A stretch of DNA of 64,000 nucleotides, taken from NCBI GenBank assembly GCA_001460835.1, contig CYKH01000450.1:5564-69563 (forward strand). The letters are read 5' to 3'. Source of the stretch: Bodo saltans (Eukaryota > Euglenozoa > Kinetoplastea > Eubodonida > Bodonidae). Of this stretch, positions 20,353-30,247 are shown piece after piece. Position numbers and translations under genes: made by a program. The notes below the pieces were generated by a model. It searched no databases. It was not told where the DNA came from and saw nothing but the letters and a program-made list of their open reading frames with translations. Each line of letters begins with the position of its first letter. Position 1 is the stretch's first letter.

Positions 20353-23019
20353 ATGATGCAACATTCTGCATCTGTAGATCTGCTAGACGACGCCACCCCA
20401 CCAACGTCGGATGACACAACCCCGAACAAATCACCTGGGGCCTCAATTCCTGCAGCCTTGGGATGGGTCCCGGCAAACGTCGTGCCCCATTCGTCGCAAG
20501 CAACACGGGGTGCCACGGCAACATCCGAAGAACACAATCCACGACGAATGCCTTCCTTCTCCATTCAGTCCATGCGAGAAGCGTCTTCCAAATACGACGC
20601 CAAGAACCGAAGTGACACCATGGCATCTGCCCTGCAATCTGTTAAGGCCCTCACGCAGCTCGTCTCAGGGTTACTGGAGTCCGCTACAGTAGTGGTAGAT
20701 AACAACGCCAACGGACTGCTGAACTCTGCAAACAATTTCAGCCGAATTATCAACGCGCAGGCATCACTCCGAGCTCGAAGGCCAAGTGAGTTGAAGAGCG
20801 CTAACGGCCCTTCTTCCCCGTCCTCGAAGCCCCCTCTCGCGAAGCAGTCGTCGAGCGAACAGATTCCAAGTGTTGCAGAGGGTGGGCCAGTATCCCCTCT
20901 GTTCAGTAATAGTGACCCCACATCACCGCCTCCGCCCACACTTGGAGGGTATGCATTGAGCGTTGAAGAGACAATTTCCTCACTTGTCACCACAATTTAT
21001 GAATTCCACAATGCAGCTGTGACTATGCTTGAGAGCTTGACGACCCAACTCCAGCAACATTCTGATGATTCAATGAGCAGCCCGGTTCCTCCTGTTCGTC
21101 AGCGACCATATTTGAGCATCGACGAGCTTGAGAGCCTCGCCACAAGCTCTTCACTGCCCAAGAACTTCCTCCAGTCACTGCGGACTGCGTTGAATAGCAG
21201 CTCGTCCACTACTAGTGCAGCAACGCATCACTTCCTCGTGTCACTCCCTGCTCAAGGAGGATTATCAGACGGGGAAGGCGCAAGTATTGTGGAATTACCA
21301 ATTATTCCTAGTCTAGACAATTCCCACATCCATCGGCCTATGCCCATCAGCACGACCAACACACAGCCACCATCGCAAGGGCAGTCCGTGCGGTCGTCAC
21401 CCCCGGCGTATGGCAACATGCAGTCATTTGATATCACCACGCTGCCGTCCCCTCCAGAAGAGGGGCTTCTGACAGCAAAACCATCGGTGATTGCACCGCA
21501 TGCGCCAACTCTTCCGATTCCGCATGATACTCCTAGGCGGCAGATATCATACAACTCAGATACCTCAAAATTGTCGCCGCCATCCTTCGCGATGCCTCCC
21601 CCAGCGTATCCCAATTTCCCAGAGATCTCCCATGATCACAATATTTTCATGTCGGTTCCGATGGTTCTCACAAAACATGCGACACGAGGCATTGATCCAG
21701 ATTTTGGTTTCAAGAAAATCAATCAATATTTGATGATAACAGAACTAGGACGTGGCAGCCAAGGACGTGTCAAACTCGCCATCAACACCGAGACCAATCG
21801 CACAGTTGCCATTAAGTCCATCCGCCGCACTATCGGCGACAAGAAGTCGAAACAATCGCAACAGCATGACCTGTCCATTCCTCACGCTGCACAAGGAGTA
21901 GTAGACGCTGCTGAGCGAGTCAAGTCATTGTCGCCAAATGCATCCCTGCGTCATGAAGTTGCTGTTGCAAAAACGGTGCGTCACAAGAATATCCTCTCTA
22001 TTTTGGAAGTCATTGATGACCCAAGCGAATCCAAATTATTCCTTGTGATGGAATACGCAGATAAAGGACCTGTTGCAAAAGTAAGTGCCGATGGTGTCTG
22101 CACCGATCGGCCTTCTTCATTCTTGAAGACGCTTGACGTTGCGTTTCAAGCTGCGCAGGGTCTTCGTCACTTGCACCGAAAGAGAATATTGCATCATGAT
22201 GTCAAACCAGGTAATTTACTTTGGGATTCCGAGGGGACTGTCATGCTGTCCGACTTCGGGGTGGCAGAATTTCGCTGCGACTACACTCATATGAGAGATG
22301 ACGACGAAGATGTGCGAGCTGTTGAGCTTATCGGTGTGCAAACAACGACTGGTAGAAAACAGCTTCGAACACCGCTTTTCACGGCTCCGGAAGTTCTTCT
22401 TGATGAAAAGATTAGTGACGAAAGCTTCAGTGTGCAAGCTGCGGCCGACATTTGGTCCCTTGGCGCCACTTTTTTTTCCATATCTTCTGGCCGTGTCCCG
22501 TTCTTCTTAGAACCCCACGGCCCAACAGCTGGCGGCAACGACGAAGACAATGCAACGTTCTTTAGCCGACTTGGGCGCTTCATCAAAGAAAGCTCTGCTA
22601 ATGGTGACATTCAGCAATTGCTGAACATTAGCACCGCGTCTTGTCACACTGTTGATGAACAACCGTGCGCATGTCGCAGCGTCGCTGTCGACTGGAATGC
22701 TCTCCTCGTCAAGATGCTTGATGTCAACCCTACGAAGCGACCGAGTTCCACTGCAGTATTTACTGCAATCGGTGACCTGTTGGCCAGGCTGCAAGACGAC
22801 AATTTGCTGACAGGTGCGTGTCGGCAGACGGTGATCGATGCCCGAAAGCAAGAACTGGACGCTGCTGTTTCACGTATGATCGGCACCTCGCCCCCTCAAG
22901 CATTGTCTGCCTCTGGAGTGCACATGCAGTTCAGTCAATCAGGTGGTGGTGGATCTGCCGGTGTTTATGGTGAAGCTGTCATCAACAAAACATCATTCCG
23001 CCTTCTTAAGAAGGAATGA
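20353..23019 (+). CDS. Ser/Thr protein kinase, CAMKK/LKB1-like
   Basis: The protein has 888 residues from ATG 20353 (MMQHSAS). A long Ser/Pro-rich N-terminal half (~1-450) has no recognised domain and is probably disordered. The kinase domain runs from ~458: glycine loop ELGRGSQGRVKLA, ATP lysine in VAIKSIRR (~487), catalytic loop HHDVKPGNLL (~613), DFG in LSDFGVAEF (~633), then the APE helix in LFTAPEVLL and DIWSLGATFF. The HRD arginine is His, making it a non-RD kinase that may not need activation-loop phosphorylation. The DFGVAE and HHD forms resemble the CAMKK/LKB1 group, upstream activators of AMPK/SnRK1-like kinases. There is an insert of ~40 residues after the beta-3 lysine. The substrate is unknown. 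Confidence 0.85.
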   Translation: MMQHSASVDLLDDATPPTSDDTTPNKSPGASIPAALGWVPANVVPHSSQATRGATATSEEHNPRRMPSFSIQSMREASSKYDAKNRSDTMASALQSVKALTQLVSGLLESATVVVDNNANGLLNSANNFSRIINAQASLRARRPSELKSANGPSSPSSKPPLAKQSSSEQIPSVAEGGPVSPLFSNSDPTSPPPPTLGGYALSVEETISSLVTTIYEFHNAAVTMLESLTTQLQQHSDDSMSSPVPPVRQRPYLSIDELESLATSSSLPKNFLQSLRTALNSSSSTTSAATHHFLVSLPAQGGLSDGEGASIVELPIIPSLDNSHIHRPMPISTTNTQPPSQGQSVRSSPPAYGNMQSFDITTLPSPPEEGLLTAKPSVIAPHAPTLPIPHDTPRRQISYNSDTSKLSPPSFAMPPPAYPNFPEISHDHNIFMSVPMVLTKHATRGIDPDFGFKKINQYLMITELGRGSQGRVKLAINTETNRTVAIKSIRRTIGDKKSKQSQQHDLSIPHAAQGVVDAAERVKSLSPNASLRHEVAVAKTVRHKNILSILEVIDDPSESKLFLVMEYADKGPVAKVSADGVCTDRPSSFLKTLDVAFQAAQGLRHLHRKRILHHDVKPGNLLWDSEGTVMLSDFGVAEFRCDYTHMRDDDEDVRAVELIGVQTTTGRKQLRTPLFTAPEVLLDEKISDESFSVQAAADIWSLGATFFSISSGRVPFFLEPHGPTAGGNDEDNATFFSRLGRFIKESSANGDIQQLLNISTASCHTVDEQPCACRSVAVDWNALLVKMLDVNPTKRPSSTAVFTAIGDLLARLQDDNLLTGACRQTVIDARKQELDAAVSRMIGTSPPQALSASGVHMQFSQSGGGGSAGVYGEAVINKTSFRLLKKE

Positions 23020-23610
23020 TAAAATCGTTTTTCGTTTATGTCACTGTGCGTGCGCTTTCTTTTTTTTCTTTTTTTTTCCTCTTTTGATTTCCCCCAATTT
23101 TCTTTTGATTTTCCCCAACAATGTGCGAAGAAAGCAAAGGTTTTGTTATTTGCTTTTCATTTCGTGTGTATGAATTATGTTTCCTTCTCTTTTGTGTGAC
23201 GACTTTGTGTGATTGAGGAAATGTTTATCAACATCTGGCAAGAGGCGTCATTGGCTTCTTTCCCGTTCCTTGTTTTGTGTGTGCGTGTGAGTTTCGTCGA
23301 TCCTTCTCCCTTCTACAAAGCCCCCGGTGTTTGTTTGTTTATTTGGGTCTCTTTTCTTAACTTCATCCACCCTTTCACCCACCACCGCCACTATCCTGCC
23401 GCAAAACAGACAAAGCCTTATCCCACTCTCTTGTTCGACACGATCAAAACATTATTAATACTTTTGTCTTTCCTATCACATCACATCACACACTGAACCA
23501 GATTTGTTTGTGTTTTTCTCTCCTCCCCCTATCAAACCGACAATTCAAAGTCAACAAGCACTTACAAACCAAGCTTTCTAAAAAACTCTCTCAACCAAGA
23601 AAACTCGACA
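23020..23610 (+). other. Spacer, 591 bp
   Basis: There is no credible gene. T-rich stretches occur at 23058-23115 and across 23320-23470, and a pyrimidine tract (23514-23534) precedes the CCCH gene. Confidence 0.4.
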
Positions 23611-24456
23611 ATGGCTCAAGCAGTCTCGAACTACTACCCCGCTCGTGTCTCTCCCAAGGAGAAGCTCTTTCCGTCGTTCGATCACATCGATCACTACCCC
23701 TCAGCCGACCCAGCGGACGGATCATGGGTGAGCGACTGCATGTCTGAGCAACAATACTCGTCGTCTGAAGAGACACATCAGTTTGCCGGAAACCACGGTC
23801 GCCAGAAGCAGCATTTCCACCACTACCAACAAGATAACTCCATGACTAGCCTCCCGACCACTCCCAAGGACACTTCCATCGCGATTCAATGGCGTAGCCA
23901 CAATCCTTACCAGCGTGCCTCGTTGGACGCTGCCAAGGATATTCTCGGACGTGTGACCATCCCTCCCCCCGCAGCCCAGATGCAACCTGTCGCCTGCGAA
24001 GAAGAATCTCACAGACATCACTGCATGCCTAACTTTGGCGCTGATGCCTCCGCACGCCATCATGACTTCTTCGCGCCAGTTGCCAACCACCACAACCACT
24101 GCGATGCCCTTTCTCAGCCCGGAACCCTCCCTTTCACTATTCCTGCAGTGATGTGCTGCTACTTCAAGCAGCGCGGCACTTGCAAAATGGGAGCTGGTTG
24201 CTGGCATGGCCACGTCGGGCTTGCATCAACGCCCTGCCACTACGGATCTCGCTGCAAGGCCGGCCACGCGCACCTCGCGAACACCGCCCGCGGCCAGCCC
24301 TCCGTTTCATCGACGACCGTCGACCCCCTTGCTGTCTGCCGCCTGTGCCACGCAACGTCACTTTTCCTACAAGTGATCCCTGTTTTCAACGGTGATCGCA
24401 TGGAGCGTGCCACACGCGCAATGTGCCCCACCTGCAAGGGAGCGTTCTTGATGTAA
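23611..24456 (+). CDS. CCCH zinc-finger protein with HNPY motif (family member 1)
   Basis: The protein has 281 residues. A short linear motif, WRSHNPYQRA, has HNPY at residues 97-100. One standard CCCH finger (C-x8-C-x5-C-x3-H) begins near residue 181: MCCYFKQRGTCKMGAGCWHGH. A second, incomplete finger-like unit follows (CHYGSRCKAGHAH), then a C-terminal CRLCHATS...MCPTCKGAFLM, two CxxC pairs that could form a zinc ribbon. CCCH fingers bind single-stranded RNA, and in kinetoplastids such proteins control mRNA stability and translation. HNPY in trypanosome ZC3H11 contacts the MKT1-PBP1 complex, so a stabilising or translation-promoting role is inferred. It is closely related to the gene at 26111, including the C-terminal DNA and a 3' UTR element. 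Confidence 0.88.
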   Translation: MAQAVSNYYPARVSPKEKLFPSFDHIDHYPSADPADGSWVSDCMSEQQYSSSEETHQFAGNHGRQKQHFHHYQQDNSMTSLPTTPKDTSIAIQWRSHNPYQRASLDAAKDILGRVTIPPPAAQMQPVACEEESHRHHCMPNFGADASARHHDFFAPVANHHNHCDALSQPGTLPFTIPAVMCCYFKQRGTCKMGAGCWHGHVGLASTPCHYGSRCKAGHAHLANTARGQPSVSSTTVDPLAVCRLCHATSLFLQVIPVFNGDRMERATRAMCPTCKGAFLM

Positions 24457-24471
24457 TAAAGTGACGTTTAT

Positions 24472-24487
24472 GAGACGAGACGGCCAA
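24472..24487 (+). promoter_or_regulatory. Shared 3' UTR element (copy 1)
   Basis: The 16-mer GAGACGAGACGGCCAA starts 15 bases after the stop codon of the CCCH gene. It recurs exactly at 26922-26937, 13 bases after the stop of its paralog, while the bases between stop and element differ. It could be an RNA-binding site or simply residual duplication homology. Confidence 0.45.
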
Positions 24488-24990
24488 CATCACTACGTTT
24501 TGGCAAAAACAGAATATTTTTGAACGCGACTTTTTTCGGTCGAACTCATGCCCTTTGTGTGCCATCACCTCTTTTTACGTCAATAAGGAATATTATCCAC
24601 CTATTTCCCTCATTCCAATTCATTTCTACACTCCCATTTATCAATAAGACTTACGCTTGTTCTGCACGCAGAAAGTGATCTGTCATTTTATTTTTGTTTT
24701 TTTATTTCTACGCGCCATTTGTGCTTTCTTTCTTTTTTTTAGTTTTTTTGAACGTACGCTTGCAGCCCGACATTGTGCAGCGTATCCAGAATATCTCCCC
24801 CTTCTCATTCCCAATTGACGGCCTGCGACCAACATCACTCTATCAGTGTTGTTCGTTGAGAAACCGTTTTTGGTGTTGTTTTGTTTGTTTGTTTGTTTTC
24901 TTTTCGTTTTCTTCTGTTATCCGTCGACTTCCAATGGAAAGAGAGAAGAAAAACAAGAATCGTCAGAGGTCTTTAGAGACTGTTGCCGCG

Positions 24991-25098
24991 GAGCGCTCAA
25001 TCACTCACCCCACTCCAATTCAGATTTTTTTTTGTGTGTGTGTGAGCGCTCAATCACTCACCCCACTCCAATTCAGATTTTTTTTTGTGTGTGTGTAT
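24991..25098 (+). repeat. Two-copy 53-bp tandem repeat with GT run
   Basis: GAGCGCTCAATCACTCACCC starts at 24991 and again at 25044. Each copy ends in a T run followed by (GT)n. The copies are essentially identical. Confidence 0.9.
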
Positions 25099-25451
25099 TG
25101 ACAGGAAATGAATTTTACAACGCTTACATCTGTGAAGGAAACGTTTTGCGTCCAAGAGGTAGACCATTGTGATGCCCGCAGTCCCAGCATCATTGATATT
25201 TCGTTACAAGTGCGTGTGAAAGCGCCGTATGAGTTTCTTTGGGAATTAAGGGCGCCTTTGGTATTTGTTTATACCACACTCTTGGAGAGGAACGGTTCAT
25301 TTCAAAAAAAAAAAAAGCAGGCACAGAAAAACGTCTATACATCGTTAAATAGGCTGTGCTCGTTTTCAGTTGTTCTCAAACCTGTAGCACACGTTTTGTG
25401 TGTTGTTTTTTGTTATTTTGTTTTGCTTTTGTTTTTGCTCCACTACGTGCG

Positions 25452-25807
25452 GCGGTGGGACCGCCATTGTTTTTTTGTTCAATTTGATGACTGGGAACAT
25501 GAGCTTTACTTTTTCAAAAAAAAAAACTTCCCTTCTCATTACGCGTGCGCTGCGAGGAAGCGGGCGCAATTTTTATTTTACTATTGTTCGCTTTTTGGTT
25601 GAGCCGTCATCTTTTGGAGAACGAAGAGATGCGGTGGGACCGCCATTGTTTTTTTGTTCAATTTGATGACTGGGAACATGAGCTTTACTTTTTCAAAAAA
25701 AAAACTTCCCTTCTCATTACGCGTGCGCTGCGAGGAAGCGGGCGCACTTTTATTTTACTATTGTTCGCTTTTTGGTTGAGCCGTCATCTTTTGGAGAACG
25801 AAGAGAT
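25452..25807 (+). repeat. Two-copy 179-bp tandem duplication
   Basis: Copy 1 is 25452-25630 and copy 2 is 25631-25807, both beginning GCGGTGGGACCGCCATTG and ending AACGAAGAGAT. They differ by the length of an A run and one or two bases, so the duplication is recent or the copies are kept alike. Confidence 0.92.
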
Positions 25808-26110
25808 TTGATGATCGTTGGCTCCCAAACTTATTTTCACCGTAACTTTCAGAAGATTTATCAGAACCTCAACAAAAAAGGTCATTTTGATATTTCTTCC
25901 ACAAGAAATCCGACTTCGAAGAAGTGCGTCGTCACCGATTCTTATGTGCGTGTTTTCTTTCCATCCCGCTCCCGGAAAAAATGAAATTTGACTCCTGAAG
26001 AAACGTGCTATTAACTTGTAAGACACTGCTGGTATGACCATTTTTCTTCTTTTCTTGATTTGCAACGACGGCATTGCACCTCCAGAAGACAACTCACTCG
26101 CCGAACCATT

Positions 26111-26908
26111 ATGACATTAGCAGTGCTTGCTGTGCAAAACTCTTCGTTGGTCCGCAATTCTCCGAAAAAGTCCCTTCCCCTCCCCATCACACTCGACTAC
26201 GACAACCACGGCTCTGCTGAAACGTCGTGGATCAGCGACAGCCATTCCGAGCAGCTTGACGCAGAAAATCTGATGCTAGCTCCCGCCAGTTGCACCAACG
26301 ACCAGCGGAACACGTCGTCGCTTATCACGCCAAAAATGGTGTCGCCAGTTATTACCAACAGGTTCAGTCATAATCCCTACATGATTCGTCACGTCATCAC
26401 CGACATCGGCAGCCGCGTTAAGGGTGTCGAAGCTCGCCACCAGAAGGAGCGACAGGAACACTGCGCCCTGCCGCGACCGATTGCACCAGACAACATTGAC
26501 AATCTCGTTGAAGTTGTCACTCCCGTGGCAGGACCTGCAGTGATGTGCTGTTACTACAAGCAGCGTGGAACGTGTAAGATGGGAACAGCCTGCTGGCATG
26601 GTCATGAAGGACACGCCTCCACGCCGTGCCATTATGGTAGTAAGTGCAAAGCGGGGCATGCTCACCTCAGTAATGGGGCTGCTGGCCCCAAACCCGCAGC
26701 AACGCCTGCGCCGCCAAAATCAGCTCCACGCAGTGCAGGTGGTCAAGCACCCACCTCATCATCGACGACCGTCGACCCCCTTGCAGTGTGCCGGCTATGT
26801 AACGCGACGTCTCTCTACTTGCAAGTGATCCCTGTCTACAACGGTGATCGTATGGAGCGAGCTACGCGTGCAATGTGCCCCACCTGCAAGGGAGCGTTCT
26901 TGATGTAA
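26111..26908 (+). CDS. CCCH zinc-finger protein with HNPY motif (family member 2)
   Basis: The protein has 265 residues from ATG 26111 (MTLAVLAVQNSS). The layout matches the gene at 23611: HNPY at residues 87-90 in NRFSHNPYMIRH, a CCCH finger near residue 145 (MCCYYKQRGTCKMGTACWHGH), an incomplete second unit (CHYGSKCKAGHAH), and a C-terminal CRLCNATS...MCPTCKGAFLM. The N-terminal halves are diverged, apart from short matches such as ETSWISDSHSEQ against DGSWVSDCMSEQ. The last ~40 codons are very similar at DNA level. An RNA-binding regulator using an MKT1-type motif is the likely role. The start is supported by a pyrimidine tract and CCAG ~25 bases upstream. Confidence 0.88.
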   Translation: MTLAVLAVQNSSLVRNSPKKSLPLPITLDYDNHGSAETSWISDSHSEQLDAENLMLAPASCTNDQRNTSSLITPKMVSPVITNRFSHNPYMIRHVITDIGSRVKGVEARHQKERQEHCALPRPIAPDNIDNLVEVVTPVAGPAVMCCYYKQRGTCKMGTACWHGHEGHASTPCHYGSKCKAGHAHLSNGAAGPKPAATPAPPKSAPRSAGGQAPTSSSTTVDPLAVCRLCNATSLYLQVIPVYNGDRMERATRAMCPTCKGAFLM

Positions 26909-27788
26909 CGGATGTCGCTAAGAGACGAGACGGCCAATCCATTACGTCACTTACGACATTTTTTTTCCCATCGCGTGCATTTTTGTTGTGCTCCCACACT
27001 TCATTTATATGTCAATAATCGGCCGTGCTTGCCGCCTACCCTGTTCTTTGTGCTGTATTACTTCTACGTATTGTGTGATGGATGTTGCTTTCTACAATAA
27101 ACCTCCCAAAACTTCCTTCGCATCGAAGTCACCCTCGCTTTCATTTTATTGTACGAGGGAGTTTTGTTTTGAGTGTTTGTGGAAAAGATTTCTTTTCGGA
27201 AGTGAAGTTTTTGTTGTTTTTTGGACCACCTTCCCACATATTTTTGATTTCTACATATGAGCAATAATACAAAACAAACGTGTCGCATTTTCGGCATGTC
27301 TTTTTTTGTTGTTCCGGTCACATTTGTCGAAGTTTCTTCAGATTTTTGCCGCCCTGATCCAAAAGCTAAGCTAGCAGCGAAACCATCCTCCCCAAACCCA
27401 CGTGAATTGAATCTTTGATTCAACCCACACATGCTTTCTACGTCAATAAAGCTGCAAAGGAGTCTTGTCGCACATGGCACGAATCAAACAATACATAATA
27501 ACGTCGTGCGTGTTGTTGCTTTTCTCGCTGGGCTTCTCCCCCCTCTCCTTCTGGTGCGTCTTAATTTCTGTCTACAGAAATAAAACAAAACAAACAAGAT
27601 GTCGACGATGAACATGTTGAGCAAGATGCTTATGAAAGAAAATGAATTTCTTCGTAAGCTAGACAGTGAAGGTGCTCGTGTTCAATCATTTTGGGTGTTT
27701 TTGCTGTTCTTTGTGGAATCCAGATGTTTGCTTTTAAACAACTTGTTGTGTGTTCTTTGCTTCCCACATTTTCGTCCAGAGAGTAACT
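26909..27788 (+). other. Spacer between CCCH gene and golgin-like gene
   Basis: 880 bp. It contains the 3' UTR 16-mer, a related TATGTCAATAA (27008-27018) and a TACGTCAATAA copy at 27439-27449. A possible short frame from ATG 27599 encodes 92 residues starting MSTMNMLSKMLMKENEFLRK and overlaps the next gene's start in another frame. The pyrimidine tract and CCAG ending at 27779 look like the acceptor for the downstream gene and would exclude this frame from its mRNA. Confidence 0.45.
26922..26937 (+). promoter_or_regulatory. Shared 3' UTR element (copy 2)
   Basis: Exact match of GAGACGAGACGGCCAA to 24472-24487, again just after the stop codon of a CCCH paralog. Confidence 0.45.
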
Positions 27789-29627
27789 ATGATGGAAGGA
27801 GAATCTGCAACAACCGGGGACAGTGTTCGCCAACAGCAGCAAAGCGCTCCACTGAAGGATCCTGCTGCGGAGCTTGAGGCTTACAAAGAGAAGACAAAAC
27901 AATGGAAATTAGCTGTCAAAGCACAACTTGAGGATGCCGCATCAAAGAATTCTGCTTTGCGAGAAGAAATCAAGAGACTCAACTCAAGTCATGACGAACA
28001 GCAACGAAGCCTACGACTGGAGTTAGACAACGAATTCAAAGAGCGTACCCAGCACAAAGATGACACGATCGAGCAACTCACAAAAGATATTTCTGGGCTG
28101 CGAGAAAACCACAACAAAGAAATTTCAGAACTTCGGCGACTCCATGAAAAGCAGCTGTTTCACGAACAAACGCAACAGCTAGCTGCTCAGGAATCTGCTC
28201 TCGATGCCGCGTCTCGGCGGCATCAGGGGGAGCTCGCAAGTTGTCAAGAGGAAGCCGATCGCACTCTGAGAACTCTTGAGAATGTCCGACATGACCTCGC
28301 AATTAGCCAAGCTAAACTCTCTCAAGTAAAGTCGCAAAATGATGATCTCGTTGCTCAAGCAAACGCGAAGGCGAGCAACGAGGAGTTCCATCAGATTAGC
28401 GTAGAAGAGCGTCAAGCCTCGGCCAAAGAAGTGGAAGCGCTTCGCTCGCAATTGGATTTGCACATCGCAAAGCAACAAGCGCTGACAGAGCAGTTAGAAA
28501 GACTTGCCGTTGAGCATAAAAATGACATGGCAGCAAAAGATGAACTCCGTGAGGATGAAATTCAAAGAAGGGAAGAACGAATTATCGTCCTTCAAACAAT
28601 TCTCAAGCAATCCCAGAAGGAGTCCAACGATGTTCAGCTGCGGTGGGCAACACTTCAGGAAGAGCACCACAGAGAATTGAGTGCTCAAATTTCGGATCGA
28701 GAGCGCCTCTTAGCGCAGTCAAAAACACTTCAGAACCAATTAGATGAATTGAAGAAACGAGCGCAGCATGTCGAAGAAGAGTATCTGAGAGCGAAGAAAA
28801 CCGTTGCAGAGCTCGAAGAGGCAAACGTCATTAGAGATCGCACCTTCCAAGAACTTCTAGTGAGCGATGATCAAAAAACAATGATGTCACTGCTCGAGCA
28901 GCGCTTAGACAAATCAACCATGGAAGCTATCCGATGGCAGGAAGAATACCTCAGTTTAAGGCAAACAATCGAATTAGAAAAGCAGGCGGTGAAGCAACAA
29001 GCAGAAGATGTTGCCCAACGTGAAGGAGAATTGACAAAAAACCTCGCAGTCTTGAACGAAAAGCAAACACGAATTCATGCTCAGGAAAAAAGACTCCGCG
29101 AGCAGCACCAACAGTTATCGTCTCAGGCAGAGCAAATCCTTGGTGCAACGCGCAATGGCGGCACTTCGGCGAGTAGCTCCCTTCTCGAAAACGGTGGCGA
29201 TGGTGGAGCAGCACTGTCTGGTAGTTCTTCGAGTCACAACGGTGGTGACATTGCAAACAACATGATTCAATCCTTGAGAAACTCAATCATCAACATTCAG
29301 CACAACTATCGCACTGCGGTCGCTCGCTCCAACGGCTCAAAGAAAGCGGCAGCTTCGCTGCTTTATCGTCATTATCGTAACATGCTGCCTGTCGTTTTCC
29401 TTGCGCTGTTTATCATCACGTTGGTCTACTGGTGGATGTTTAGTGGTGTCGCTCCGTCAACATCCGGAGAAAAATCCCTAACAGTGTTCAGTGACATGAA
29501 AGAAGAGCTTGCTGCAATGAAAAAGGAATACAATTTACTCCTCACCTCGATGAAAGAAAATTGCCCGGGACTCGCGAAGCCTATCCCACCGCCCGTGCTT
29601 CAAGCGGCAGCTAAAGCGCTTATTTAA
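27789..29627 (+). CDS. Golgin-like coiled-coil protein with C-terminal membrane anchor
   Basis: The protein has 612 residues from ATG 27789. Nearly the whole of residues ~25-470 is heptad-patterned coiled coil rich in Q, E, K, L and R. A Gly/Ser hinge (~470-500) follows. A short basic segment leads into one hydrophobic helix, MLPVVFLALFIITLVYWWMF, at ~531-551, and ~60 residues come after it. This long cytoplasmic coiled coil with a near-C-terminal anchor resembles tethers of the golgin-84/CASP type that capture vesicles at the Golgi. The luminal tail is longer than in those families, so the match is by architecture only. The start is supported by the AG at 27778-27779. A nuclear-envelope or ER coiled-coil protein is an alternative. 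Confidence 0.65.
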   Translation: MMEGESATTGDSVRQQQQSAPLKDPAAELEAYKEKTKQWKLAVKAQLEDAASKNSALREEIKRLNSSHDEQQRSLRLELDNEFKERTQHKDDTIEQLTKDISGLRENHNKEISELRRLHEKQLFHEQTQQLAAQESALDAASRRHQGELASCQEEADRTLRTLENVRHDLAISQAKLSQVKSQNDDLVAQANAKASNEEFHQISVEERQASAKEVEALRSQLDLHIAKQQALTEQLERLAVEHKNDMAAKDELREDEIQRREERIIVLQTILKQSQKESNDVQLRWATLQEEHHRELSAQISDRERLLAQSKTLQNQLDELKKRAQHVEEEYLRAKKTVAELEEANVIRDRTFQELLVSDDQKTMMSLLEQRLDKSTMEAIRWQEEYLSLRQTIELEKQAVKQQAEDVAQREGELTKNLAVLNEKQTRIHAQEKRLREQHQQLSSQAEQILGATRNGGTSASSSLLENGGDGGAALSGSSSSHNGGDIANNMIQSLRNSIINIQHNYRTAVARSNGSKKAAASLLYRHYRNMLPVVFLALFIITLVYWWMFSGVAPSTSGEKSLTVFSDMKEELAAMKKEYNLLLTSMKENCPGLAKPIPPPVLQAAAKALI

Positions 29628-29947
29628 TCTTTGGAGCCTCTCCCTTTCGAGTGGAGTGGGGATGCGGAAGTGTCCGTTGTGTGTTTTTGTTGTACGATGG
29701 TTTGCAGGTCTCTTCGATCTTTTTTATCAAGTACTTTCTAGCGATTAATTCGTGAAATTTCCGCTCCTTCGCTTTCGCAACTCAAACAAAATAAAAACAG
29801 AGTTTCTCGACCTCGAGGAACCTCCCAATTTCCCTCGCATCTTGCGGAGGTACCAAAGAAATTTGACAAGTTAGCAATCAGCACCCGTTCGAACAGCAAA
29901 AAAAAAACTCCAGAGCATACCCTTCACCAAGAAAAAAAAGGCACCTT
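29628..29947 (+). other. Spacer running into the second gap
   Basis: 320 bp with no gene visible. It runs directly into the N run. Confidence 0.4.
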
Positions 29948-30247
29948 NNNNNNNNNNNNNNNNNNNNNNNNNNNNNNNNNNNNNNNNNNNNNNNNNNNNN
30001 NNNNNNNNNNNNNNNNNNNNNNNNNNNNNNNNNNNNNNNNNNNNNNNNNNNNNNNNNNNNNNNNNNNNNNNNNNNNNNNNNNNNNNNNNNNNNNNNNNNN
30101 NNNNNNNNNNNNNNNNNNNNNNNNNNNNNNNNNNNNNNNNNNNNNNNNNNNNNNNNNNNNNNNNNNNNNNNNNNNNNNNNNNNNNNNNNNNNNNNNNNNN
30201 NNNNNNNNNNNNNNNNNNNNNNNNNNNNNNNNNNNNNNNNNNNNNNN
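29948..30247. other. Assembly gap (300 N)
   Basis: 300 N immediately upstream of a reading frame that is already open. The gap hides the 5' end of the first cyclase-like gene. By comparison with its neighbour, roughly 250-350 residues are missing, so the gap is probably longer than 300. Confidence 0.95.

Larger units (their letters stand above)
24457..26110 (+). other. 1.65-kb spacer rich in repeats
   Basis: No gene is supported; the frames here are driven by T-rich sequence. Contents: the shared 3' UTR 16-mer, TACGTCAATAA at 24576-24586, a two-copy 53-bp repeat with a GT microsatellite (24991-25098), and a two-copy 179-bp tandem duplication (25452-25807). A pyrimidine tract at ~26040-26057 precedes the next CCCH gene. 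Confidence 0.6.

Noticed and set aside
25108-25811. Overlapping frames of 70-164 residues in the repeat-rich spacer
   Set aside because: They read through a tandem duplication in several frames with A and T homopolymers, and none is conserved.
27599-27877. 92-residue frame starting MSTMNMLSKMLMKENEFLRK, considered as a small gene or as exon 1 of the golgin-like gene
   Set aside because: A GT...AG intron that would join it in frame to the next gene could not be found, and a strong acceptor at 27779 lies after it. It is kept only as a remark in the spacer entry.
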